A DNA stretch of 64,000 nt from Phycisphaerae bacterium (GCA_029260215.1 JAJDDQ010000014.1:62001-126000); one strand, 5' to 3'. Counted from the first letter of the stretch, positions 16,204 through 27,000 are shown. The notes: generated by a model not told the origin, from the letters alone. Numbers and translations: made by a program.

Positions 16204-17216
16204 TCCACATCCTCCAGCCCCGCCAGCGACGACACCTCGCGCTGCAATCTCGGGCCCAGGAACAATGAATCCGCCTGCGGCACGCGCACGATCACCATGT
16301 AGCGATCCCTCGGCAGCGGATCGATGTCGCCCTCACTCTTGAGGATGTCATCAATGATTTCGATATCCTCGTTCTCGGGCAGTTCCGGCTCATACCCGAC
16401 GGTAATCATCACCATCTGCGGCAGAGAATTGCCCTCGGAGATTTCCCACGAATCCCACCAGCGCGTGCCGTCATGATAGAAAAACTCGATGAACTTCAAC
16501 TCCGGAGCGTACAACTCGCGCTTGGCTCCCTCCATCTCCTCATCAGCCAACTCTTCGCCCAAATTGTCGTCGAAGACATCGTTGCTGCTCTGACCAAACT
16601 GCGGGCGAGGCGCACCGTCGTCGTTCGCCGCATCGCCGCCGAGCAAACCACCGGCATCGTCCTGTCCAATTCCGCTCCCATTATCGTTCGCGTTGTCGTT
16701 TGCATTGTCACTGGAAGCCGCGTCAGCCTCACCAGCCAGCGCTTCCGCCTCAGTCACGCCAAGCCGATTGAACGTCTTGCGTTCGCGACGAATCAAGCCC
16801 AGAGCACGCGGATCGTTGTCCTCGTCAAGATTCACGTCGTCCCACGCGATGTAGTAATCAATTTGCCGCAAGTCGAATTGGCCGGGGCGGCGCTCCGCAC
16901 GCGCACCGCGACGCTCCACCAACGCCTTGTCCGGTATCACCACAGTGTTGATCGAAATACGCTCGCGCGTGCCGAAAATCCCAGTTCCGAACCCGCCCGA
17001 AAAGCCCGTGGCCTGCCTGATTTCCTTGGCCATGCGGTCAATCACGACGCGGGCCAACTGCGTGTGACGGATGCGCTCGACCGAAGCGTCCCGCGTGTCC
17101 AGCGCGTTGGCGTAGAACCAAAAGAGCAAGCCCAAAACCGGCACCATAAGCCCAGTCGCAAGCAATATCTCCAGAAGCGTTACCGCTCGTTTTCGGTGTC
17201 GATTACGTGAAGGCAC
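16200..17216 (-). CDS. gspJ: GspJ-like minor pseudopilin
   Basis: 338 residues from a GTG start with GGAGG eight bases upstream. The prepilin motif AVTLLEILLATGLM sits at residues ~11-25, where the Leu-Leu-Glu matches the peptidase cleavage site with Glu+5, followed by a hydrophobic helix. The mature part has the GspJ pattern with an early amphipathic helix (IRHTQLARVVIDRMAKEIRQ). A low-complexity Asn/Asp/Ala insertion (about residues 160-190) is extra relative to typical GspJ of ~200 residues. It is translationally coupled to gspK. Confidence 0.88.
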   Translation of the reverse strand: MPSRNRHRKRAVTLLEILLATGLMVPVLGLLFWFYANALDTRDASVERIRHTQLARVVIDRMAKEIRQATGFSGGFGTGIFGTRERISINTVVIPDKALVERRGARAERRPGQFDLRQIDYYIAWDDVNLDEDNDPRALGLIRRERKTFNRLGVTEAEALAGEADAASSDNANDNANDNGSGIGQDDAGGLLGGDAANDDGAPRPQFGQSSNDVFDDNLGEELADEEMEGAKRELYAPELKFIEFFYHDGTRWWDSWEISEGNSLPQMVMITVGYEPELPENEDIEIIDDILKSEGDIDPLPRDRYMVIVRVPQADSLFLGPRLQREVSSLAGLEDVE

Positions 17217-17221
17217 AAATA

Positions 17222-18175
17222 CTACCTCCCGCCACGACGCCCGCCGCCGCGATTCGACTGGTTGGACTGACCTTGATTGCGCCCAGGCCTCTGTTGCGTG
17301 CCACCGCCTCCGCCTGTTCCGCGCCCGCCGCCGCCAAGCTGATCGCGCGTCGTGCCGAACATGTTCAAATCCTCGTCGGAAAGTTCATCAAGCGGGCCGC
17401 CCGCCGGAGAATTCCGCTGCCCGGGTTGTGCGGAATCATCGCCCTGCCCCTGCGGTTGAGGCGCATCCGGCTGCTGAATCTGGCCATCGGGCGTCAAGCC
17501 AAGCTCCTCCAGATCAAGCATCGCCCGGAATTCCGGCGGTAGAGAATTGATCAGCGACTGTGCATTTTCACCAAACAAGGAAATGATCGACGGCAACAAT
17601 TCGACCAGCTGCTCGAAATCGAGCGAGGCGAACATAGCCGGGTTTAAGGAATCACCGTCGAAGAATTCCGGCGGCAACGACTCCTGCAATTCCAGTATCT
17701 TTTCCTCATCCAGTCCCAAGTCCGTACGCACATCCAGCACCGCAGGGTCCGGACGCATCAGATACACCGCGTAGACCACCGCAGCCGCTTCAAAGTCGAA
17801 TTCCGCGTCCTTCGATTCGCGAGGCTCATTCAGAATCTCTAACGTGATCGCCCACATGCCCACGGTGGCCGTCTCGGAAAAACGCATACGCCAACCGTAG
17901 TCCGGAATACGCAGCGTGAAATCACCCTCAACCTCGTCGTCGGCCTCCTGATCGAAGCGAATGATGCCGGCGTCCAATTCCGCGACCTTCGACTCCGCCA
18001 TCATCATCAGACGCGTAAGATTCTCGCTCCCATAAGACGATTCAAGCGTCTTTTGAATCTGAGCCCCCACGAAGGTCAACCCCAGGATCAGCAGGCCGAC
18101 CGATATCACGACCTCCATCAACAAATACGCGCGACGCGACGAAGCATGCGAAAAACCTTTGCTACACGCACGCAT
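17222..18175 (-). CDS. gspI: GspI-like minor pseudopilin with Gly/Gln-rich tail
   Basis: 317 residues. The ATG at 18175 shares one base with the gspH stop (TGATG), and this choice puts the prepilin site SSRRAYLLMEVVISVGLLIL at residues ~12-31, so an ORF start 93 bases upstream is rejected. The Glu of the cleavage motif is present. The domain after the helix (SSYGSENLTRLMMMAESKVAELDAG split over residues ~45-70) is typical of GspI. The C-terminal ~80 residues are Pro/Gln/Asp then Gly/Arg-rich, which ordinary GspI (~125 residues) lacks. The assignment to I rather than another minor pseudopilin rests on order between H and J and on the N-terminal pattern. Confidence 0.8.
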   Translation of the reverse strand: MRACSKGFSHASSRRAYLLMEVVISVGLLILGLTFVGAQIQKTLESSYGSENLTRLMMMAESKVAELDAGIIRFDQEADDEVEGDFTLRIPDYGWRMRFSETATVGMWAITLEILNEPRESKDAEFDFEAAAVVYAVYLMRPDPAVLDVRTDLGLDEEKILELQESLPPEFFDGDSLNPAMFASLDFEQLVELLPSIISLFGENAQSLINSLPPEFRAMLDLEELGLTPDGQIQQPDAPQPQGQGDDSAQPGQRNSPAGGPLDELSDEDLNMFGTTRDQLGGGGRGTGGGGGTQQRPGRNQGQSNQSNRGGGRRGGR

Positions 18176-18963
18176 CACGACCGCACCCTCGTTTCCTGAA
18201 TCTCGAGCACCTGCTCCTTGGTCAACGGCTCGACGCGAAGAAAATCCCTCCGCAACACCGGCGGCCAATCGTTCTCCTTGAACAAGTCCAACTCTTCCTC
18301 ATAGAAAGGCCTCTGCAACCAGATCAAGCCGGTCAGCCCGTCGAGAATCACCTCGATGCGTTTGTACTCGCTTTCGATCGTCTCCAACTCAACATCCACC
18401 GGCGCGTTGGTAATGACGAACGATGCCCACTCACTTGTCCCGTCCGTCTCGATGTACAGCGGCGGGAATCCTTCGTCGAAGTCCTGGCCGACCATCTCGA
18501 AACGCTCTTCCAGATCGTCGCCGACCAATTGATCCTCCTCGATCATTTCCAAGGTCGGCTTGCCCAGACGGACGGACATGCAGCGCATGTTGCGAAGCAA
18601 CGTCTGCCCCCGTGCCCAGGGAAGCGTCACGCGATTGAACACACCGGGCGCAAGAAACGGATCGTCCTCGCGCTCGATCAACGGCTGGCGACGCTCGCCC
18701 TCGCTGTCGATCTCGTCTTCCATCGGAAAACGAAGACGATAACGCTTGCCGTCCATCATGGCTTTGCCCCGCACCAGCGTCAGCATCGAGCGCATCTGCC
18801 GCGCCGATTCGGGTAACCGCCGAGCCTCAAGATCGCGCATCAGGTTCGGCATCGCCATCGCCGCGATCATGCCCAGCAGCGCGACGACCAGCAACACTTC
18901 AACAAGCGTGTACGCGCGCCGTGTCGGCAAGATTGCGTTCGATTTTCGACGGCAAACTCTCAT
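18175..18963 (-). CDS. gspH: GspH-like minor pseudopilin
   Basis: 262 residues. The prepilin motif RRAYTLVEVLLVVALLGMIA at residues ~15-34 carries the Glu+5. A GspH-type segment follows (LPESARQMRSMLTLVRGKAM), consistent with the helix packing against the beta sheet in the family. No Shine-Dalgarno sequence is evident before the ATG at 18963. Instead a 30-nt palindromic repeat ends two bases upstream of it. The stop overlaps the gspI start. Usual GspH is ~170 residues; the additional length lies in acidic loops. Confidence 0.85.
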   Translation of the reverse strand: MRVCRRKSNAILPTRRAYTLVEVLLVVALLGMIAAMAMPNLMRDLEARRLPESARQMRSMLTLVRGKAMMDGKRYRLRFPMEDEIDSEGERRQPLIEREDDPFLAPGVFNRVTLPWARGQTLLRNMRCMSVRLGKPTLEMIEEDQLVGDDLEERFEMVGQDFDEGFPPLYIETDGTSEWASFVITNAPVDVELETIESEYKRIEVILDGLTGLIWLQRPFYEEELDLFKENDWPPVLRRDFLRVEPLTKEQVLEIQETRVRS

Positions 18964-18965
18964 AA

Positions 18966-18995
18966 CAACGAGCCGTGAACTTCAGTTCGCGCGGA
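18966..18995. repeat. Palindromic intergenic repeat, copy 1 (abuts gspH start)
   Basis: A 30-base element centred on a near-palindrome around AACTTCAGTT. It matches the copy at 62999-63028 with one difference in 30 bases (T instead of C, which makes the stem here imperfect). In the gspG-gspH gap it occupies the position where a ribosome binding site for gspH would be, so the transcript could fold there. Dispersed REP-like behaviour is inferred from two copies only. Confidence 0.75.
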
Positions 18996-19061
18996 CCCCA
19001 GGACCATTGAGCAATACCAGGAGGACATCAAGATGATTCGGTGCGCACTCCGAACAATTCC

Positions 19062-19517
19062 CTATCTCTCAATCCAGTTCTTGATATCGTCGTCCGTACC
19101 GTCCTTACCGTCCGGACCGACGCTCCACAGGTCGTAGCCGGTTTCGTTGAACTCACCCGGAGAGCGGTACCGAAACTGCTGAACCCACGGATCGTTGAGC
19201 GATTCGATTTCACCGTCCATGTAAGGCCCTTGCCAGATATTCCGCTCCTCGTCGATGCTGCTGGGCCGTTCGTACAAGGCAGCCAAACCCTCATCCGTGT
19301 CCGGATACCTGCCCACGTCGAAGTTGAACTGCTTCAGCCCGCTCGCGATCGCGCCGTTGCGCTGAATCGTGGCGTTGACAATGCTGACCTTGGCCTTCTT
19401 GCCGGAATTGGTCAGCGCAGGCACCGCAAAGGCAGCCAGCAACGCAAGGATGGCCGCCACCATCAACACTTCAATAAGCGTAAAACCAGACCGCCGTCTC
19501 ATTCGCTTCGCTCTCAT
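19062..19517 (-). CDS. gspG: GspG major pseudopilin
   Basis: 151 residues using the ATG at 19517 (GGAG nine bases upstream); ATGs at 19532 and 19547 are in frame. The N-terminus MRAKRMRRRSGFTLIEVLMV is the classical class III prepilin leader with cleavage after Gly and Glu+5, followed by a hydrophobic helix. The body has the GspG hallmarks: NATIQRNGAIASGLKQF helix, DVGRYPDTDEGLAAL, PWVQQFRYRSPG, and the C-terminal calcium-binding loop with GPDGKDGTDDDI. This protein polymerises into the pseudopilus that drives substrate through the secretin. It is separated from gspF by 74 bp and from gspH by 98 bp. Confidence 0.96.
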   Translation of the reverse strand: MRAKRMRRRSGFTLIEVLMVAAILALLAAFAVPALTNSGKKAKVSIVNATIQRNGAIASGLKQFNFDVGRYPDTDEGLAALYERPSSIDEERNIWQGPYMDGEIESLNDPWVQQFRYRSPGEFNETGYDLWSVGPDGKDGTDDDIKNWIER

Positions 19518-19591
19518 CACATCAGTCTCCATTTCATTAAGAGTCAACGGGCTTCCGCATCACCCGCATTCAGAATTCATCAAAACAAACA

Positions 19592-20794
19592 CTAAACCGT
19601 ACCCGTCGCACCCATCTGCAGAATCGGCAACAACAGCGCGAACGCGATCGCCCCGACGATAATCGCCATCATCATCAGCAGCGCCGGCTCGACAAAACGC
19701 ACCGTCGTTTCGATCGTACGTGCGGTGCGTGTTTCGTTCGTCTCCGCAATCTGCACCAGCACGTTTTCGAGATTATTGCTCTCTTCCGCCACGGCGATCA
19801 TGCTCAAAATATCGCCGGGAAACATACCGCTCTTACCCAGCGGCACCGAAAGCGTTTCACCGCGACGCACACTCTCCGTCGCACCGTCGATGATCTCCGC
19901 CAAAATCTCGTTGCCGGCTGAGTCCCGCGCGATCTTCAGCGATTGCAGAATCGGCACACCGTTTTGCAACAGCGTCCCCAATATCCGGCAAAAGCGGCTG
20001 ACCGAGACCATCGTGTACAGCTTCCCGAACGCCGGGGCGCGCAGCGAAAGCTGCGCCATCGCCCGCTGTCCCTTCGCCGTACGCTTGGCTGCGTTGAACG
20101 CAAAGATCGCGACAATCACGCCGACGATCAAATACACGTAGTAATTCGTCAAAATATCACACACGCCGAACAGGGCGTGCGTCATAATGTTGAACGCAGC
20201 CGGGTTCAGGTTGTCACGCAACTTCGGAACAACCACAATCATGATCAGCGTCACAACCGCCACGCCCGCGAGCATCAACATGGCTGGGTAGATCATCGCA
20301 CCCAACAGCTTGTTACGCAGCTCGTCCTGCTTCTCCGCGAAGATCGACAGGCGCGACAGCACGTCCTCCATAAACCCCCCGCGCTCACCCGCCCGAATCA
20401 TCGAGCAGTGCAGCGGCTTGAAAATCTGCGGATTCTTCTCGAAAGCGTCCGCCAGCGTATCCCCGCCCGCCACGTCCTCCCGCGCCTCTTTCAGCACCTG
20501 CCGCATCGCCAGCGGCGAACCGTCCTGAGACGAGAGCACATCCAGCGCCCGCAGCATCGGCACGCCCGAACGCAGAAGGTCCGATAACTGTTGGTAAAGC
20601 GTGGTAAGATGGCGAAGCTTGACGCCCTTCCGCCGGCCCGTCACCGCCGAGACCGCTTGCGACTCCTCCACGCTCAGCGGAAACAGCGACTGCTCTTCCA
20701 GCATGCGCAGCGCCACCTGATGGTTCTCAGCCGTCAGCGACCCCGTCGACGGCTTGCCACCCGATCCAACTGCCTTATATGCATAAGTCGGCAC
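19592..20794 (-). CDS. gspF: GspF/PilC-type inner-membrane platform protein
   Basis: 400 residues, the family's normal length, from a GTG at 20794. The start PTYAYKAVGSGGK is the standard opening of GspF. Two repeated T2SSF domains are visible, with the conserved pattern LRSGVPMLRALDVL in the first and LLQNGVPILQSLKIAR in the second. The membrane helices lie about residues 165-190, 210-230 and 370-392. It forms the inner-membrane platform contacting the assembly ATPase and the PilM/GspL head. It is first in the gene block, so the promoter should lie in 20795-20978, but I recognise no clear -35/-10 there. No gspE precedes it. Confidence 0.95.
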   Translation of the reverse strand: MPTYAYKAVGSGGKPSTGSLTAENHQVALRMLEEQSLFPLSVEESQAVSAVTGRRKGVKLRHLTTLYQQLSDLLRSGVPMLRALDVLSSQDGSPLAMRQVLKEAREDVAGGDTLADAFEKNPQIFKPLHCSMIRAGERGGFMEDVLSRLSIFAEKQDELRNKLLGAMIYPAMLMLAGVAVVTLIMIVVVPKLRDNLNPAAFNIMTHALFGVCDILTNYYVYLIVGVIVAIFAFNAAKRTAKGQRAMAQLSLRAPAFGKLYTMVSVSRFCRILGTLLQNGVPILQSLKIARDSAGNEILAEIIDGATESVRRGETLSVPLGKSGMFPGDILSMIAVAEESNNLENVLVQIAETNETRTARTIETTVRFVEPALLMMMAIIVGAIAFALLLPILQMGATGTV

Positions 20795-20978
20795 TGGTTT
20801 ACACTCACACTTTACAACAACACTCGATCGGCGTAATCATCCCATCCTCACCCCTGTTTGTACACAGACCGCCGCCCCCGATTGCAACCGCCCCTGATTC
20901 CCCGTCCGCCGGGAATCGACCTCATTGGGGGGATCAGGCCGGAATCCACCCGTCATGGGCTTCCGAATGATATGGAAA

Positions 20979-21004
20979 GAGGGCTGCCGAAACCGGCAGC
21001 CCTC
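20979..21004 (-). terminator. Terminator-like hairpin 2 after the giant secreted protein gene
   Basis: GAGGGCTGCCG (20979-20989) pairs perfectly with CGGCAGCCCTC (20994-21004) around a 4-nt loop. On the minus strand the stem is followed by TTTCC. It is the second of two hairpins downstream of the gene ending at 21066, and together they should separate it from the gspF operon. Confidence 0.75.
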
Positions 21005-21022
21005 GAAAAGATTCATGAATTA

Positions 21023-21054
21023 TGCCCGACCGGCTTCAGGGCCGGTCGGGCATC
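21023..21054 (-). terminator. Terminator-like hairpin 1 after the giant secreted protein gene
   Basis: A perfect 13-bp stem, ATGCCCGACCGGC (21023-21035) with GCCGGTCGGGCAT (21042-21054), and a 6-nt loop, beginning 11 bases after the stop codon of the minus-strand gene. No long T-run follows, but the stem strength and position fit transcription termination or 3' end protection. Confidence 0.75.
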
Positions 21055-21065
21055 TTCAGTTTGGT

Positions 21066-24000
21066 TTAACGCAGCCCGATTGAGGTCGGAGCTTTGACAA
21101 CGATCACCGCCGGCGTGACATAGCCGATCTCGATCTTGTCACGATCGCCCGCACCGACCATGAAGGTCTGGTCGCCATCGGCTTCGTTGTGCAACACATC
21201 AATCACGAACGCGCCCACCGCGTCACTCGAAACGCGGTACGTAAACGTAGCCAGGTAACCCTTGCCAGCCGTCGGCACACCACCGTTGCCATGCAGGCCG
21301 CTGAGCATCTGACTCGAATTCACATTGAACGCATCAAACACACCGCTGGCGGTGGCAAACACGTGGTCGTCGCGATCCGCGATCGACACGTCCACCAACT
21401 CTAACGAGCCGCCACGCCCACCGGACACGCCGGTGTGCAACTGGTAGCCGCTAAGAGCCTTCAGCGGATCGTTGACAAACGCATGCACCTCGAACGTCGC
21501 TCCACGACGCACCGTACGCGTGCTGGATTCCAGCGTCAGGCCGGTACCACCCACGACGATCGGTCCGATCTTCGGAGCAGGACCGCTCAAACAACCGCAC
21601 GGATTCACGGTCGCGAAACAGGCTTTGGCATGGTTCGCATCGAACAGGTTGCCGAATCCGTCCGGTTCGCAAGCGCCAAACGGGCCACCCGCATCGATGT
21701 TGATGAGATCACACGGGCTTTGAGTGGCGAAGGCCAACAACGCGTGGTTGATGTCCGAGTTGTTGCAGAAACCATCCGGCTCGCAGTTGCCGAACGCACC
21801 ACCCATATCCGACGGTTCAACCAACGCAACCGACTGACACTCGAACGGTGTTCCGGGCACGCAAGTGCCTGCACCGCAATCGCTGTTGGAATCACACGGC
21901 TTGGTCGGATCGTTGCTGCACGAACCGCCCGCACAACGCCACCACACGCAGACATCATCAGTGATGCCATCCGCCGGACACGGCGGTCCGCCCGCACACA
22001 CGTCATCGTTGTCCACGACGTCGGCGCACTCGTCTGTGGTTCCGTTCGGGCAGGTGGTTATGCCCGGACCGCAATCCACAGTCCCGTCGTTGCAATCCGA
22101 GCCGACCGCCTGCGGGGTTCCGCCGGCAGCGTCGCAGCAGGCGCGAGCCATGTTCTGACACGTTCCGTCCGGCAGGCAACAGGCAGCGAACGGTCCACAC
22201 GGAACGCCGTCGCCTTGATAGACTCCGCCGTTCGTGGCTGACTCGCATGCCACCTGTGTTATCTGGACGCAGGCACCGCCCGGCAGGCAGCAGGCGCCAC
22301 GCACCTCGGGCACGCAATCGCAGCACAGGTCATGAGCACCGGTGAGCGGATCGATCGTGCGCGTTTCGACACAAGTCTGACCCGGCGGGCAACCACCCAC
22401 GCACTGCGGAGCGTCGCCGGTGGCCATGCGAATCGTCGCGGTCGTCGTGCCGCTCATACCCTCGAGCGCACTTCCCGGACATCCCACGAACTCAATCTGG
22501 TAGGTGATGTCGAAGAAACTGTCGACCGAGAAGCCGCTGCCCGGAGGCCCGAGACGCGTCAGCGTCGTGTGACCCGGACTCGGCAGGCCGAAGTCGGACC
22601 CGCCGCGAATGCGCAGCTCGCAGAAATCAGGATCGCCGAACAAGTTGCCTTGCAGACGGAACATGTCCGTATCGAAGTCCTGTACCGCATCGCCGGAATT
22701 GCGAGGCGCTGTGTGAACTTCGGTAAAGACCGGGATTGACAACATGCGGCTGAAACCAGCCAGAGCGCCCGTTCCCTGAACCTGGGCCTGAAGGTTGGAG
22801 TTGAAGCAATCGAGGCTTCCACCAAGATCACCGCCGCCGCGCTCACAATCACCCGGCGGGATCGGCTGCGAGCATCCACCTTGCATGCCCTTGGCACAGA
22901 TGAAGTCCGTGTGGATCGGCGCGAACTCGATGGTCGTGTTCGCGGGCAACCCGTCGAGGATCAAATGCACCTCGTCCGGACTCAGGTAGTCACAGCCGGC
23001 AGGCGGCAACGTGACCGTTCCCGTGCCGTTGTCCACAACCGTACAAGGATTGCCCGGGCCTTCCGGTGCAGGACCACCCACACCCGGAATACCGACGCGG
23101 CATTCATCCGCACCCAGACATTCACAGTCTGTAACGATAATTCCGAACTGCGGAACGTAACGCACGCACCTCGGCTGACACACTTCAGCTGAGTCTGGAC
23201 AGACCGTATCCACACAGCCGGTCATGGCAGCATTCGGCTCACATGCAGGCTGCGGGCATGTAATCGTGCCGTCGTTGCAGTCGGACGGCGCCGGTTGCGG
23301 CGTGCCGCCACCGAGCAAGCAACATTCACGATCCATGTTCTGACACGTGCCATCGGGCAGACAACATGCGGCAAAACCACCGCACGCAGAGCCGTCACCA
23401 AGATACGTGCCGCCCACGACAGCCGACTCGCAATTGATCTGTGTCGTCTGGATGCATGCACCTGCCGGCAGACAGCAAGCGCCTTCTACCTCTGGCACAC
23501 AATCACAGCACAGACTGTGTTGGCCTGTGACAGGATCGATCACCCGGTCCTCGACGCAAGCCATACCAGCCGGGCAACCGCCCACGCACTGCGGCGCTTT
23601 GCCGGTGGCCATCCGGACGGTTCCGGTGGTCGTACCGCTCGCACCCTGAAGCACAGGAAACGCCGAGCCGGGACAACCCTGGAACTCGATCTGGTAGGTG
23701 ATGTCGAAGAAACTGTCCACCTGCCAGTTACCGCTCGGCAGACGTGTGAGCGTCGTGTGTCCGGGACTGGGCAAACCATTGGCGGAACCACCCCGCACGC
23801 GGAACGTACAGAAGTCGGGATCGCCGAACAAATCGCCCTCAACGCGGAACATGTCCGTATCGAAGTCCTGCACAGCATCGCCCGGCGTACGCGGGCCAGT
23901 GTGAACTTCGACGAAAGAGTTCGAAAGAACCACCGTCTTGTTCAAACCGGCAAGCAAACCCGTACCCTGCATCTGGAACTCGAGGGACGAGTTGAAGCAA

Positions 24001-27000
24001 TCCAGATTGCCGCCCAGATTACCGCCGGTGGCCTCGCAATCGGCAGACAATGCCAATGCAGGGTCACTACAAGCGTTCGGTCCGGTAGGCTGCTTGTTGC
24101 AGATGAAGTCCTTATGGATGGGTGCCAGAATGATCTCCGTGCCTGCGGGCAGGCCTTCGATGAGCATATGCACTTCATCCGCACTGAGATAGTCGCAACC
24201 CGGCGGTGGCAATTCCACCGTGCCGCCGTTGTCGAGAATCTCCGTACAGGGATTACCCGGACCCTCCGGCACGGGACCAACCCCGCCGGCCGGGCCGACG
24301 CGACAATCATCGGGACCGACGCAATCGCACGCATCGACAATCACAGCACCCGTGAGCGGATCATACGTCACACACGAAGGCCTGCAGTCTTCACCGGCGA
24401 CCGGACAGACTGTCGGGATGCAACCGGTGTTGGTGTTGTTCGGCGCACACGACGGCTGCGGACACGTGACCGTGCCATCGTTGCAATCCGAACCAGAGGC
24501 CTGAGGCGTTCCACCCTGAAGGAGGCAGCATGCACGATCCATGTTGTCACACGTTCCGTCCGGCATACAGCAAGCGGCAAACCCGCCGCACGGTGTGCCG
24601 TCGCCCAGATAGGTTCCGCCAATCACAGCAGACTCACAGTTCACCTGTGTCGTCTGAATGCACGCACCGCCCGGCAGGCAGCAAGCGCCCAGAATTTCAG
24701 GAACACAATTGCAGCACAAGGTTTGGATGCCAGCCGCATCGATGGTCCGCATTTCTTCGCAAACCATACCAGCCGGGCAACCGCCCACGCACTGCGGCGC
24801 TTTGCCAGTGGCCATGCGGACGGTTCCGGTGGTCGTACCGCTCGCACCCTGAAGCACAGGGAACGCCGAGCCGGGACAACCCTGGAATTCGATCTGGTAG
24901 GTGATGTCGAAGAAACTGTCCACCTGCCAGTTACCGCTCGGCAGACGCGTCAACGTCGTGTGTCCCGGGCTGGGCAGACCATTGGCGGAACCACCCCGCA
25001 CGCGGAACGTGCAGAAGTCGGGATCGCCGAACAGGTCACCCTCGACGCGGAACATGTCCGTATCGAAGTCCTGCACAGCATCGCCCGGCGTACGCGGGCC
25101 GGTGTGAACTTCGACGAAAGAGTTCGAAAGAACCACCGTCTTGTTCAAGCCAGCCAGCAACCCCGTTCCCTGCATCTGGAACTCGAGGGACGAGTTGAAG
25201 CAATCGAGATTGCCGCCGAGATTGCCACCGGCGCCCTCGCAATTGACGAGCGCGGGATCGCTGCACATGTTCGGACCGCCAGGCTGCTTGTTGCAGATGA
25301 AGTCCTTGTGGATGGGCGCCAAGATGATCTCAGTACCTGCGGGCAGGCCTTCGATAATCATATGCACCTCGTCCGGACTCAGATAGTCACAACCCGCAGG
25401 CGGCAAATCTACAGTGCCGCCGTTGTCAGGAATCTCCGTGCAGGGATTACCCGGACCGACCGGTTGCGGACCGCCCAAGCCCGGCGTCAAACCCACGCGA
25501 CACGCATCCGGACCGATGCAATCGCAAAGATCGACAATGGTTCCGGTAAGCGGATCGTACGTCACACACGTTGCTTCGCATGTATCGTTCGCGTCCGGAC
25601 AAACCGTGTTCACGCAGTCCGTACCAGTTGCGTTCACATCACATGCGGGCTGCGGACAGGTGTTCGGGGTGCAGGTCGAACCTGCCACGCCCGGAGTTCC
25701 ACCATGCAAGGTCACGCAGCACTCGGTGTCTGCGTCAATACATCCGCCATCCGGCAGGCAACAGGCAGCGTCTATACCACTGCAAACAGTACCGTCGCCA
25801 AGGTACGTACCCAGCCCGGAGCAGCCGTTGGCTGTCGTCTGAGTACAAAACGGCGGACCGAAGGTGAGGCAGCACGCGCCAGTCGGCACGACCACCGGCT
25901 CACAATCGCAGGTAAGGATGGTATCGACGGGGAACGACGACACAGAAACCATGCCCTGTTGCCCTGTAGACTGCGGGCCAAGACCGTCATTGACGTCGGC
26001 AAACACCACACAGTTGCCCGGAGTTGCCGCAGGACACACACCGGGGCACGAGGCGAACTGACCACTCGGGTCGAGATCGATCGGGCCACAGTTACCGGTT
26101 GGCGTGAAACAATCACACGTCAACGCTGCTGCGCCTCCTGGCGGTACTGGCTGAACAACAATCGCGTTCGGCAGACAAACGTCAGCCGCCGTGTTCGGCG
26201 TCGTGCAACCCGTGATCAAACCGGCACAGGGATCGTTTGCCACGTCGATCGGCGGGCAACGATCAAGCGGAGGCCTGACAACGTGGATCACCGAAGGCGG
26301 AATGTCTTTGGTTGAAGCATTGAGCGGCACGATTTGCTGAACAATGCCAATATCCTCGTGCTCAATACCCGTCGTCATCGTCGCCCCCGGCGGGACAGCC
26401 ACGCCTAGCGCCGGATCGACGTTGTGGACGAACGGGCCAGCGATATTGAAGTCCAACGGCGTTACAACGAGCGGATCCGGACAGAGATCGAGCGTCGCGG
26501 TCAAGCCGTCGGATTCGCGTACGAACGTGAGAAGGGGGCACACGAAGAAGCCAGCCGTGAAGTTGCCACCATTCGGGTGCGTCTTTATGGCATCGAACTG
26601 ACCGAAGGAAACACCGTCCTTACCGCTCGAACCGAGGTTCGAGACACGCAGACGCCAATTCTGCTGAGAGCCATCGTCGAAATCCACGGTGATCGGATCA
26701 GCCGAAACAAGATTCAATTGGACTATCTCAATTGGAACTGTTCCGGATTGACCGATCGGGTCGTTCGGAAGAACCGGATCTCCAAGCCTCTGCAGTACAA
26801 CCGAAGGCCCAACAAGCGGATTGCCCTCAAGCTCCACCAATCCCGCGAAGGGATTTGAACTCGGACCTGTCGGAACGGCTGGATCATCAAAGAAACCAGC
26901 CGGGATGGCTGGGATCGCATTTCCGTTACCGAATTCAACGGTTGTTCCCGGTAGCGTGGCATGACCGTCCGGCGGTGGCGGGAGCGGGCACGGTGTGTTT

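Noticed and set aside
22060-25890. CRISPR-like array
   Set aside because: The periodic units are ~1.2 kb and coding; there are no short repeats with unique spacers anywhere in the window.
23295-26315. 1006-codon open frame on the plus strand opposite the giant secreted protein
   Set aside because: It is antisense to the three coding repeats and simply inherits their periodic structure; the translation is rich in Arg/Thr/His/Ala with no domain, start signal or membrane pattern.
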